Assembly (NCBI GenBank): GCA_001604275.1
Contig: LVBD01000041.1
Location: 36,345-100,344, forward strand
Length of the DNA stretch: 64,000 nucleotides
Direction: 5' to 3'
Origin: Spirochaetales bacterium Spiro_02
Lineage (GTDB): Bacteria; Spirochaetota; Spirochaetia; Sphaerochaetales; Sphaerochaetaceae
Shown here: positions 41,267-49,668 of the stretch, in pieces
How the letters are laid out: each line of letters begins with the position of its first letter
How positions within the stretch are numbered: the first letter of the stretch is position 1
Made by a program: the position numbers and the translations under genes
Notes under the pieces: generated by a model
What the model was told of the DNA's origin: nothing
Seen by the model: only the letters and a program-made list of their open reading frames with translations
The model's database searches: none

Positions 41267-44007
41267 GCTCCACCGTCAAAATGCGATTCCCCCAAGGGTA
41301 CGTGTGCCGGTACGATAAAAAGATCATGGCGCTGGCGAACATGATCGGACGCAAGAAGGCTGGCGTGGAGCCTGGCGGCAAAGGCTCGCTGAAGTGGGAC
41401 GATCCCGAGTACGTGATCCTCGAAGCCGGCGTAGACGACGATATGGCCACCGTCGGACTGGCCCTTGGCTCCTATGAAAAGAAGACCGCATCCCATGTGG
41501 CGAAGGAACTGAATCTGGACGAAAAGTTCTGCCATGAGCAACTGATGAAGCTCGCAGTGTACGGAGCCTGTTTCGTCAATGTAATCGACGGGGTCGATAC
41601 GTTCTGGACCGAGACGTGGATTCCCGGAACGATGGAGATGATCGTCAACAACCTGGAGAACGTCAAGAAGTATCCGGTGGTCGCGTATGCCATGGAAGCG
41701 TACGGGCGGGTACGCGGACCGATGAGCTCGGGATCGTTCCCCGTCGGCGTAGGGCTGATGCGGGTCATCCCCATCGAATCGGCGATCGACGCTGAGTCGA
41801 GGAAGGCAAGCTACGAGGAAATCTCCACCTATCTGAACGAGAACACGATCTTCTCCGTCTCCCCCTGCTCCTGCCGTACAGACCGCGAAGCGATGGGCGA
41901 AGGCTGCGGTCATCTGAAGGAAGACATGTGCATCCAGATGGGACACGCCGCCGAATACTACATCCGCACCGGTCGCGGTCGAGCCATCTCCCGCGAGGAA
42001 GCGTTCGACATCCTGAGGAAGGCCGAAGAGAACGGCCTGATGCACGAAATCCCCAATACAGACGGTTCAGGAAAGACCCATGCGATCTGCAACTGCTGCG
42101 GTTGCGGATGTCTATCGCTCCGTACAGCCGCCATGTTCAAGAACGTCGACATGGTCCGTTCCAATTACGTGTCGGTCATCGACCCGGCCAAGTGCGTGGC
42201 CTGCGGACAATGCGTCGAGTACTGTCCGGTCAACGCCCTCAAGCTCGGCCAGAAGCTCTGCTCCAAGAGCGAATACGTCACCGACATCACCACCACATCC
42301 ACCCCGCGCGACGAGGATTGGCCGGAAGAGAAATGGAATCCCGACTATCGGGTCAACCGCGACAACACGGTGGTATCGGGCACGTCCCCGTGCAAGACCG
42401 CCTGTCCGGCCCACATCGCAGTCCAAGGCTACATCAAGCTCGCTTCCGAAGGACGGTACATGGAGGCGCTGGAACTGATCCGCAAGGAAAATCCTCTGCC
42501 GGCGGTGTGCGGACGGATCTGCAACCGCAGGTGCGAAGACGCTTGTACCCGAGGCAAGATCGACCGCCCGATCGCCATCGACGAGATCAAGAAATTCGTC
42601 GCACAGATCGAGCTGGACGAAGCCAAGCGCCCCGCTCCGACCAAACGGCACGACTATTCGGACAAGCGGATCGCCGTCATCGGATCCGGGCCCGCTGGCT
42701 TGAGTTGCGCATACTTCCTCGCTCTGGACGGATATGCGGTCACCGTGTTCGAGAAAGAGGAGCGGCTGGGCGGCATGCTCACCCTCGGCATTCCTTCGTT
42801 CCGGCTGGAAAAGGATGTGATCGATGCTGAGATCGACATCATTCGGGCTCTAGGAGTCGAGTTTCGCACCAACGTCGAAGTCGGCAAGGATGTGACGCTC
42901 CCTGAACTCAGGGCGCAAGGATTCAAGGCCTTCTATGTTGCCATCGGCGCCCAAGGAGGAAGGAAGCTCGGCCTTGAGGGCGAGGAGAGCGACGGAGTGT
43001 CCACAGGCGTAGGCTTCCTTCGCGATGTGAATGGCGGCAAGCAGGTCGACCTAGCAGGAACGACGGTCGTGATCGGAGGAGGCAACGTCGCCATCGATGT
43101 GGCCCGTACCGCCGTCCGCTGCGGTTCTTCGTCGGTGAAGATGTATTGTCTGGAAAGCCGCGACATCATGCCCGCCGCCGCGGACGAGATCGACGAGGCG
43201 CTGGAGGAAGGAATCGGCATCGATAACGGCTGGGGGCCGAAGCGGATCGTCGAGCAGGGCGGCAAGGTCACCGGTGTCGAATTCAAAAGATGCCTGTCGG
43301 TGTTCGACGCCGACGGTCGTTTCAATCCTACCTATGATGAAAACGAAGTCATCCTCGTACCCGCCGACCATGTGCTGGTCTCTGTGGGTCAGTCGATCGT
43401 CTGGAACGACCTGCTCAGAGGAGAATCCGTTTCGTTCAACCGCAACGGCACGATCAAGGCCGACGGATTCACGTTCCAGAGCGACCAGACAGACATATTC
43501 GTCGGCGGGGACTGCCATACCGGCCCGAAATTCGCCATCGATGCGATCTCCCAAGGCAAGCAGGGTGCGGTCTCGATCCATCGGTTCGTCCAGCCCGGAC
43601 AGTCGCTGGTATTCGGACGGGATCGCCGCATCTACAAGGAGCTAGACAAGGACAGCGCGATCATCAACGACTACGACCATACGCCGCGACAGAAACCGCA
43701 GCCTCTCGTAGCCGCCCAACCTGTCAGTTTCCGCGACCTGCGGGGAATCTTTACCGAAGAACAGCTCGTCAAGGAGGCGTCGCGATGCCTCGGATGCGGG
43801 GCGACCTACGTGGACCAGTACATGTGCCTGGGGTGCGGACAGTGCACCACCAAGTGCAAGTTCGATGCGATCCATCTGGAACGCCGCTATGATGGCCAGG
43901 GCATCGAATTTACGGAGATGAAGCCCACCGTCATCAAGACGATCCTCAAACGCAAGGGCAAGATCGCCATCAAGAAGGTCAAACGGGCGTTCGGGGCGGC
44001 GAACTAG
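41263..44007 (+). CDS. Giant FAD/Fe-S NAD(P)-linked oxidoreductase
   Basis: A 914-residue multidomain redox protein. Residues 1-290 form an N-terminal domain ending in Cys-rich motifs (PCSCRTDREAMGEGC near 202, CNCCGCGCLS near 275). A [4Fe-4S] motif CVACGQCVEYCP lies near 311. A GltD-like N-terminal cluster region (CKTACP near 376, CGRICNRRCEDAC near 417) precedes an FAD domain (GSGPAGLSCA near 474) and an NAD(P) domain (GGGNVAIDVARTA near 605). A last ferredoxin-like pair (CLGCG, CLGCGQCTTKCK) lies near 842-865. The layout suggests electron bifurcation or NAD(P)H:ferredoxin-type chemistry. ATGA overlap with hypB. Confidence 0.85.
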   Translation: MSSTVKMRFPQGYVCRYDKKIMALANMIGRKKAGVEPGGKGSLKWDDPEYVILEAGVDDDMATVGLALGSYEKKTASHVAKELNLDEKFCHEQLMKLAVYGACFVNVIDGVDTFWTETWIPGTMEMIVNNLENVKKYPVVAYAMEAYGRVRGPMSSGSFPVGVGLMRVIPIESAIDAESRKASYEEISTYLNENTIFSVSPCSCRTDREAMGEGCGHLKEDMCIQMGHAAEYYIRTGRGRAISREEAFDILRKAEENGLMHEIPNTDGSGKTHAICNCCGCGCLSLRTAAMFKNVDMVRSNYVSVIDPAKCVACGQCVEYCPVNALKLGQKLCSKSEYVTDITTTSTPRDEDWPEEKWNPDYRVNRDNTVVSGTSPCKTACPAHIAVQGYIKLASEGRYMEALELIRKENPLPAVCGRICNRRCEDACTRGKIDRPIAIDEIKKFVAQIELDEAKRPAPTKRHDYSDKRIAVIGSGPAGLSCAYFLALDGYAVTVFEKEERLGGMLTLGIPSFRLEKDVIDAEIDIIRALGVEFRTNVEVGKDVTLPELRAQGFKAFYVAIGAQGGRKLGLEGEESDGVSTGVGFLRDVNGGKQVDLAGTTVVIGGGNVAIDVARTAVRCGSSSVKMYCLESRDIMPAAADEIDEALEEGIGIDNGWGPKRIVEQGGKVTGVEFKRCLSVFDADGRFNPTYDENEVILVPADHVLVSVGQSIVWNDLLRGESVSFNRNGTIKADGFTFQSDQTDIFVGGDCHTGPKFAIDAISQGKQGAVSIHRFVQPGQSLVFGRDRRIYKELDKDSAIINDYDHTPRQKPQPLVAAQPVSFRDLRGIFTEEQLVKEASRCLGCGATYVDQYMCLGCGQCTTKCKFDAIHLERRYDGQGIEFTEMKPTVIKTILKRKGKIAIKKVKRAFGAAN

Positions 44008-44010
44008 GAG

Positions 44011-44409
44011 ATGCATGAGCTGGGAATCGTCTTCGAGATCCAGAAGCGGCTGCTGGCGTTCGCCGCGGGAAACGGACTGTCCCCCGCTTCCATCGCCTCC
44101 GTGGTGGTGGAGGTCGGCGAAGCATCGACCGTCATCCCCAAATATTTGCTCGAATGCTGGCCTGCCGCGATGGATGGCACGGACATGGAAGATGCGACGC
44201 TGGAAGTCGAGGTGATCGTGGCGCAGGTCCAGTGCAAGAAATGCGGCACGGTATACCCCTACCTGGAACACGACAAGATCTGTCCCTCCTGCGGGGCGTG
44301 GGAATGCCGCATGGTCACTGGTCAGGAGTTCAACATCAAGGAAATCCTCGTCTATGAAGAAGATGTTCCGGAGGATGGATCTCTTGGTGGCGATCCGGCC
44401 GTCCGGTAG
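44011..44409 (+). CDS. hypA: Hydrogenase/urease nickel chaperone HypA
   Basis: A 132-residue zinc-containing nickel chaperone, partner of HypB. It begins MHELGIVFEI, in which His2 is a nickel ligand. The zinc site is CKKCGTVYPY...CPSCG, a C-x2-C pair repeated. An extension of about 18 residues past the usual end is acidic. It starts 3 nt after the oxidoreductase stop; the nearest purine-rich stretch is too close to the ATG for a normal ribosome-binding site, so coupling to the upstream gene is likely. Confidence 0.93.
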   Translation: MHELGIVFEIQKRLLAFAAGNGLSPASIASVVVEVGEASTVIPKYLLECWPAAMDGTDMEDATLEVEVIVAQVQCKKCGTVYPYLEHDKICPSCGAWECRMVTGQEFNIKEILVYEEDVPEDGSLGGDPAVR

Positions 44410-44475
44410 AGGGAACGCACACAAGCAATGCTCGACGCCTCCGCGGCGCCGATAAGAATCGGGAGAGAGAAAAAC

Positions 44476-45459
44476 ATGTTTACGTTCAACGGCACATCGG
44501 CGGCGCTGATGTGGGTGGTATGGCTCGGAGTGTTCGCAGCACTGTTCGCCATGAATGAGATTTCCAGAAGGAGCAGGACGGCGGGATTCGTCTGTTTCGT
44601 CATCCTTCCGACTGTCCTGACGGTCTGCTGGTTCACCTTCCTCAGAGGCAATTCGTACACCGACTGGTTCCATCTGGCGAAGGTCTATTCCTCCACGGCC
44701 GGCTGCATCGGATTTTGGTGCATCAGGCATCTGGAGGGGACGAGGAAGGATGGCACGAAGTGGAAATTGTCGGAAAACAAAGCAGCATTGTGCTTTCCTC
44801 CGCTGATTCTGGCGATCAATATCCTCGAAGCCTGCACACGGGATATCGAGGTCGGACTCACGTACAAGGCGCTCACGCAGATTCTCGAGCCAGGTACCGC
44901 CACCACGTTCTACGACCTGCTCGGAGGTCCGTGGAACTTCATGAACGCTACGGCGGGGTTCTTGAACATCGTCACGATCACCGGGTGGTTCGGCATCTGC
45001 CTGCGGAAACGGACCGAACGCGACGGCAGCCGCGACATGCTCTGGCCAGACATGATGTGGTTCTGGATCGTCGCCTATGACCTGTGGAACTTCGCATATA
45101 CGTACAACTGCCTGCCCCACCACGCCTGGTATTGCGGCTTCGCTCTGCTTCTCGCTCCGACGGTCTGTGCATTCACCGTCGGCAAAGGGGCATGGCTCCA
45201 GCATCGGGCGCAGACCCTCGCACTATGGTGCATGTTCGCCCAGACGTTCCCCGCATTCCAGGACAACAGCATGTTCCGCGTCAATTCCACGTATAAATTG
45301 GCGATCTACAACGCGGTCAGCGCCCTGGCCCTGGCGGCGAACGTCGCGGTATTCGTCTTCATGCTCTACAAGATCAAGACGACACGGCGCAATCCGTATG
45401 CGTCGGAGCTCTATTCCGACATGAAGAAATATCAGGAAGTCAAAGCGCTCGCCGAATGA
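44476..45459 (+). CDS. Polytopic membrane protein (DUF5692-like)
   Basis: A 327-residue protein with eight to nine membrane helices. Notable polar or aromatic blocks in or near the helices are LRGNSYTDWFHLAKVYSS, LEACTRDIEV, GGPWNFMNATAGFLNI, MMWFWIVAYDLWNFAYTY and NCLPHHAWYCG. The HH plus Cys residues in the last block could bind a metal or haem. I associate this pattern with DUF5692 from memory. GGGAGAG precedes the ATG at 44476. In the operon it may be the membrane anchor or transporter for the HypA/HypB/oxidoreductase system. Confidence 0.7.
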   Translation: MFTFNGTSAALMWVVWLGVFAALFAMNEISRRSRTAGFVCFVILPTVLTVCWFTFLRGNSYTDWFHLAKVYSSTAGCIGFWCIRHLEGTRKDGTKWKLSENKAALCFPPLILAINILEACTRDIEVGLTYKALTQILEPGTATTFYDLLGGPWNFMNATAGFLNIVTITGWFGICLRKRTERDGSRDMLWPDMMWFWIVAYDLWNFAYTYNCLPHHAWYCGFALLLAPTVCAFTVGKGAWLQHRAQTLALWCMFAQTFPAFQDNSMFRVNSTYKLAIYNAVSALALAANVAVFVFMLYKIKTTRRNPYASELYSDMKKYQEVKALAE

Positions 45460-45535
45460 CTGCAAGGCCGAACGCACGATTCCGTCGTCCGTCCATGACG
45501 GGCGGCGGAAATCACGACCGACCGGAGGGAAGTCC

Positions 45536-46138
45536 ATGCTGGAGACCATGATCGACCAATCGACGGTGATTTCTTTTTTCGATGCGCATGCCGGAACATG
45601 GGATTGCTCGACAAAGCGGCATTCTCCTGCCATCGGGATGATCTGCGACCTTGCCGAGATCCGCTGCGGATGCCATGTGCTCGACGTGGCATGTGGCAAC
45701 GGAGTCATGTTCCCCGCATACTGCGAACGTGAAGTCGCGTCGATCACCGGCATCGACATTTCTCCCCGAATGATCGACCAGGCCCGACGCATGCATGATG
45801 ATCGACGGATCACGCTGGTCAACGAAGACATCGATCGGGCCGCTTTCAGACGAACGTTCGACCGTGTCATGGTGTTCAACGCATTGCCGCATTTTCCTTC
45901 CCCGGGTCGGCTTGTCGCAACGCTCGCACGTTGGACCGCATTCGACGGCAGGCTGACCATAGCGCACGATATCGGCCGGGACCGTCTCAATGCGATCCAT
46001 AGCGCGAAAGCGGGCAAGGTTTCCATGGCCCTCCTCCAATCCGATGAACTGGCGAAGCTGTTCGCACCGTTCTTCGAGGTCGATGTCGTCATTTCCGACG
46101 AGCGTATGTACGTCGTGTCGGGAGTCCGTCGGCCATAG
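45536..46138 (+). CDS. Class I SAM-dependent methyltransferase
   Basis: A 200-residue methyltransferase with motif I VLDVACGNGVMFP (about 50), TGIDISPRMIDQARRM (motif II), VNEDID and VMVFNALPHFPSPGRLV (post-I/motif III). It is the last gene of the hypB operon, with GGAGGG before the ATG and 76 nt after the membrane protein gene. The substrate is unknown. Confidence 0.82.
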   Translation: MLETMIDQSTVISFFDAHAGTWDCSTKRHSPAIGMICDLAEIRCGCHVLDVACGNGVMFPAYCEREVASITGIDISPRMIDQARRMHDDRRITLVNEDIDRAAFRRTFDRVMVFNALPHFPSPGRLVATLARWTAFDGRLTIAHDIGRDRLNAIHSAKAGKVSMALLQSDELAKLFAPFFEVDVVISDERMYVVSGVRRP

Positions 46139-46653
46139 TCCACAGGCACGGCGACGAAAAGCCTTTCCTTTCGGAAAAAGCGCCGCCGAACTGGAGAAAG
46201 ATCGATGGTTCACCCGAAATACTGTTTTATCGCTATGGGACATCCCGCACGATAGTGCTATGGATCGTTGCTCGAATCTCATGGATATCCAGCAAGCTCT
46301 TACTCATATAATTAATTATATTTTCTACAATTACACGAAAAATCCAACGAAGAGCCCGACACAGTGGGATGCAGTTGTGCCCCCCTGTGGAAAAACTTGC
46401 CGAATTTCTTGCGTTTTTCTCTAGCCTAAACCCCCATTACTTGCTAGTATCTGCTTCGCTTCGGAAAGTTTTTCCAGCAAAAACAAGTTCTGTCAGGGTC
46501 GGCGCTTCTCACCATTTTCGAGGGAATTCCGGCCCCAATGGAATGGACTTGGTATCAAAGGACCGGGGAGAAGACGCATTCTCCGAAACGAAGACCGTCG
46601 TCGAAGGACTCCGGGAAAAAAATAGGTATGGTGTAGAAGGGAAAAGAAAAGGA
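46139..46653. other. Non-coding upstream region of the diaminobutyrate genes
   Basis: 515 bp without a convincing gene. An imperfect hairpin (CGGCG, CCTTTCC, tttc, GGAAAAAG, CGCCG; about 46148-46185) may end the hypB operon transcript. The middle is AT-rich (46305-46340). A long open frame joined to the downstream aminotransferase has no start signal. No clear promoter can be chosen. Confidence 0.4.
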
Positions 46654-48003
46654 ATGAACGAACTCACGAACCAGTACTATCTCGACCATCAGAACGAGAC
46701 CGAATCGAATGCACGAAGCTATCCGAGGAAATTCCCGGTGGCATTGAAATCGGCGAAGGGCGTCTGGGTCGAAGATGTGGAGGGAAATCGCTATCTTGAT
46801 TTCCTCTGTGGTGCGGGTACCCTCGCGTTGGGACACAACGACGAGGAGGTGAACCGGGCGATGATGGAGTTGCTTTCTGGCGACTATCCATTGCATACGC
46901 TTGATTTGACGACACCAGTCAAGGATCGGTTCGTGCAGACTTTGTTCTCCTTGCTCCCTCCAGGACTGAAGGACAATGCGAAGGTCCAGTTCTGCAGCCC
47001 GTCGGGAACCGACGCGGTCGACGCCGCGCTGAAGCTATGCAAGACCGCTACCGGCAGGGAGTCTGTCATCGCCTTCGGCGGCGCCTACCATGGCATGGGG
47101 CATGGAGCCCTTGCGCTTACCGGAAATCTCAATGCGAAGCAGAAAGTCCATGGCTTGATGCCGGGAGTCCATTTCTTCCCCTACCCTTATTCGTATCGCT
47201 GTCCGTTCGGTCTCGGCGGAGAAGCCGGCGTAGAGGCCGCATGCGCTTTCTTCGAAAGGACCCTCAAGGACCCAGAAAGCGGCATCACCACCCCTGCGGC
47301 GGTGATCCTGGAGCCGATCCAGGGAGAGGGGGGAGTGATCCCCGCTCCCGTCAAGTTCCTTCAGACTGTCCGCCGTGTCACCAAAGAACTGGGAATTCCG
47401 ATGATCGTCGATGAAATCCAGTGCGGAATCGGTCGTTCAGGCAGATTCTTCGCCTTCGAATATGCCGACATCGTTCCTGATGTGATCCTCGCTTCCAAAG
47501 CGATCGGCGGCAGCCAGCCCATGTCTGTGGTCATCTACGACAAGGCGCTGGACACATGGCAACCTGGGGCCCATGCGGGGACGTTCCGCGGCAACCAGTT
47601 GGCGATGGCCGCAGGCACAGTCGTCATGAAGCGGGTCTCCGAGCCCGCGTTCCTCGCCGATGTCAGAACAAAAGGGGACCTGATGGCCTCCCGTATCCGT
47701 GCACTCCAAAAGGAAGTCTCCATCATCGGCGATGTACGGGCAAAAGGGTTGATGCTCGGCATCGAGTTCGTCGATCCGTATGGGAAGCCCGACATGCTGG
47801 GATCGTTGCCCGCTTCGGGAACCATCGCCGCACGGATCCAAAAAAGTTGCTTCGACAACAAGCTCATCATGGAGAAAGGCGGCCGGCATGGCTCGGTGAT
47901 GCGCTGTCTGTGTGCGTTGAACGTGACGGAAGAGGAAATCGAGACGATGCTGTCCATCTTCGAAAAAGTCGTCAGACAGGTAAACGCCGATGTCATGCAA
48001 TGA
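46654..48003 (+). CDS. dat: 2,4-diaminobutyrate:2-oxoglutarate aminotransferase
   Basis: Class III aminotransferase that makes L-2,4-diaminobutyrate from aspartate semialdehyde and glutamate. The 449 residues have FLCGAGTLALGHNDEEVN, SPSGTDAVDAALKL, AFGGAYHGMGHGALALTG, ILEPIQGEGG, IVDEIQCGIGRSG and the PLP lysine in VILASKAIGGSQP, then GTFRGNQLAMAAG. The FLCGAGTLALGHN opening and the partner decarboxylase gene, overlapping by 14 nt, distinguish it from GABA or ornithine transaminases. Confidence 0.88.
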   Translation: MNELTNQYYLDHQNETESNARSYPRKFPVALKSAKGVWVEDVEGNRYLDFLCGAGTLALGHNDEEVNRAMMELLSGDYPLHTLDLTTPVKDRFVQTLFSLLPPGLKDNAKVQFCSPSGTDAVDAALKLCKTATGRESVIAFGGAYHGMGHGALALTGNLNAKQKVHGLMPGVHFFPYPYSYRCPFGLGGEAGVEAACAFFERTLKDPESGITTPAAVILEPIQGEGGVIPAPVKFLQTVRRVTKELGIPMIVDEIQCGIGRSGRFFAFEYADIVPDVILASKAIGGSQPMSVVIYDKALDTWQPGAHAGTFRGNQLAMAAGTVVMKRVSEPAFLADVRTKGDLMASRIRALQKEVSIIGDVRAKGLMLGIEFVDPYGKPDMLGSLPASGTIAARIQKSCFDNKLIMEKGGRHGSVMRCLCALNVTEEEIETMLSIFEKVVRQVNADVMQ

Positions 48004-49450
48004 CCTGCCCTGGATATTGGGCCCGACGGACGAAGCGAAAGCTGAGTACCGCAAGATCATAGCAGCGACGACGGACGCGATCGTGGAGTCGTTTCATGAC
48101 GAACTAGCCTACGTCGGCCCGTCTCCGGCGAAGCTCAAGGCGCTGGTACGGACGGAAACGCTACTCCCTGACCATGGTCTCGGATTCGAGGCCGTCATGG
48201 AGAAACTCAAATGCGACGTGCTTCCGAACGTTCTGAGGACTTGGTCCACCGACTATATGCCGCATCTCCATAGCCCGGCTCTGCTGGAAAGCATCGCCGC
48301 GGAACTGGTGATCGCAACCTTCAACCAGTCGATGGATTCCTGGGATCAAGGACCTGTCGCCACGGAGATAGAGGTGGAAGTGATCCGTCACCTCTGTTCG
48401 TTGTACAGTTTCGGTCCGGAGGGAGACGGGGTGTTCACCTCCGGGGGAAGCCAGTCGAATCTCTGCGCGCTGACAGCCGCCAGGGACTGGTATTGCAACG
48501 AACACCTCCATCATGACGTAAAGCGGCATGGACTTCCGCAGAACTACCGGAAATTCAGACTGTACACTTCGGCCATCTCCCATTTTTCAATGGAGAAGAG
48601 CGCCCACCTGCTGGGACTGGGCTACGACGCCGTCGTGAAAGTCCCCGTGGACGATCACTGCAAGATGGACAGCGCCGCACTTCGGGCCTTGGTCGAGGCG
48701 GACAGCCGTGCTGGCAGTATCCCCTTCTGCGTCGTGGCTACCATCGGTACCACGGACTTCGGCAGCATCGACGATGTCGCCGCGATCTCCTCCATCTGCG
48801 AGGAATACGGAATGTGGCTGCACGCCGACGCCGCCTACGGAAGCGGTGTCAGGCTTTCCGAGAAATATGGCGGACGATTGGGGGACCTAGGGCTCTGCGA
48901 TTCCATCACAGTGGATTTCCACAAGATGTTCCTGCTGCCCATCAGCTGCAGCGCGGTTCTGGTCAAGGATGCCCGTTCCCTGGACGTATTCATGATCCAT
49001 GCCGATTACCTCAACCGCGAAGAAGACGAAGAGGACGGATACACGAACCTTGTGGGGAAATCGATCCAGACCACCAGGCGCTTCGACGCTCTCAAGGTCT
49101 GGATATCGTTCCTCGTCAGAGGAAAGGACGGTTTCGAGGAACTGATCGACACCTGCATCGGGAACGCTTCCTACCTGTATGGCAGATTGCTCGAAGACGA
49201 CGCGTTCGAAGTCACCGTCGAACCGGAGATCAGTTCCGTAGTGTTCAGGCTGGCCGGATCCGACGACCTGAACAAGGCGGTCAGACGAGCGTTGCTCCAT
49301 CGGCATGGAGTGGTGGTCGGCCAGACGGTCCATCAGGGCAGGACCTGCCTGAAGTTCACGCTGCTCAATCCGACGCTCACCCACGAGAAACTCGACGGAC
49401 TGCTCGAGCTGATCAAGGAACTGGGCGGACAGTTGCAAATCGCGCCGTAA
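47990..49450 (+). CDS. ddc: L-2,4-diaminobutyrate decarboxylase
   Basis: Group II PLP decarboxylase, 486 residues, predicted to make 1,3-diaminopropane. Visible blocks are FNQSMDSWDQGPVATEIE, GVFTSGGSQSNLCALTAAR, HFSMEKSAHLLG, ATIGTTDFGSIDDV, LHADAAYGSGV and the PLP lysine in VDFHKMFLLP. With the preceding aminotransferase it forms the Dat/Ddc pathway known from Acinetobacter and Vibrio, where 1,3-diaminopropane feeds norspermidine synthesis. A strong terminator follows. Confidence 0.88.
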   Translation: MSCNDLPWILGPTDEAKAEYRKIIAATTDAIVESFHDELAYVGPSPAKLKALVRTETLLPDHGLGFEAVMEKLKCDVLPNVLRTWSTDYMPHLHSPALLESIAAELVIATFNQSMDSWDQGPVATEIEVEVIRHLCSLYSFGPEGDGVFTSGGSQSNLCALTAARDWYCNEHLHHDVKRHGLPQNYRKFRLYTSAISHFSMEKSAHLLGLGYDAVVKVPVDDHCKMDSAALRALVEADSRAGSIPFCVVATIGTTDFGSIDDVAAISSICEEYGMWLHADAAYGSGVRLSEKYGGRLGDLGLCDSITVDFHKMFLLPISCSAVLVKDARSLDVFMIHADYLNREEDEEDGYTNLVGKSIQTTRRFDALKVWISFLVRGKDGFEELIDTCIGNASYLYGRLLEDDAFEVTVEPEISSVVFRLAGSDDLNKAVRRALLHRHGVVVGQTVHQGRTCLKFTLLNPTLTHEKLDGLLELIKELGGQLQIAP

Positions 49451-49473
49451 TCTGATAATGTCTCTCGATGGAG

Positions 49474-49505
49474 AAAAAAGTCGGACTTTTCCGACTTTTT
49501 TCTTC
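49474..49505 (+). terminator. Terminator of the dat-ddc operon
   Basis: AAAAAAGTCGGA/TCCGACTTTTTT with a 4-nt loop; the outer GGAG/CTCC also pairs. Bidirectional in form. Confidence 0.9.
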
Positions 49506-49668
49506 TCCGCCGCATTCCAGGAGTGGCTGAACGCCTCGGGATTTTGTATACTGAGAGGGTTGAGCCCTTGGACATACAAGTTCATGTGCAAAGCTTGCTG
49601 CGAAACTTCGGAAGCTTGCTCAGGATATATCGATCCACACAGGACGGATCAAAAGGAAGAGGAATAGC

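Noticed and set aside
46369..46653. 95-codon N-terminal extension of the diaminobutyrate aminotransferase
   Set aside because: Family members begin at the ATG at 46654, which has purine-rich sequence upstream; the extension has no similarity and lies in the non-coding region.
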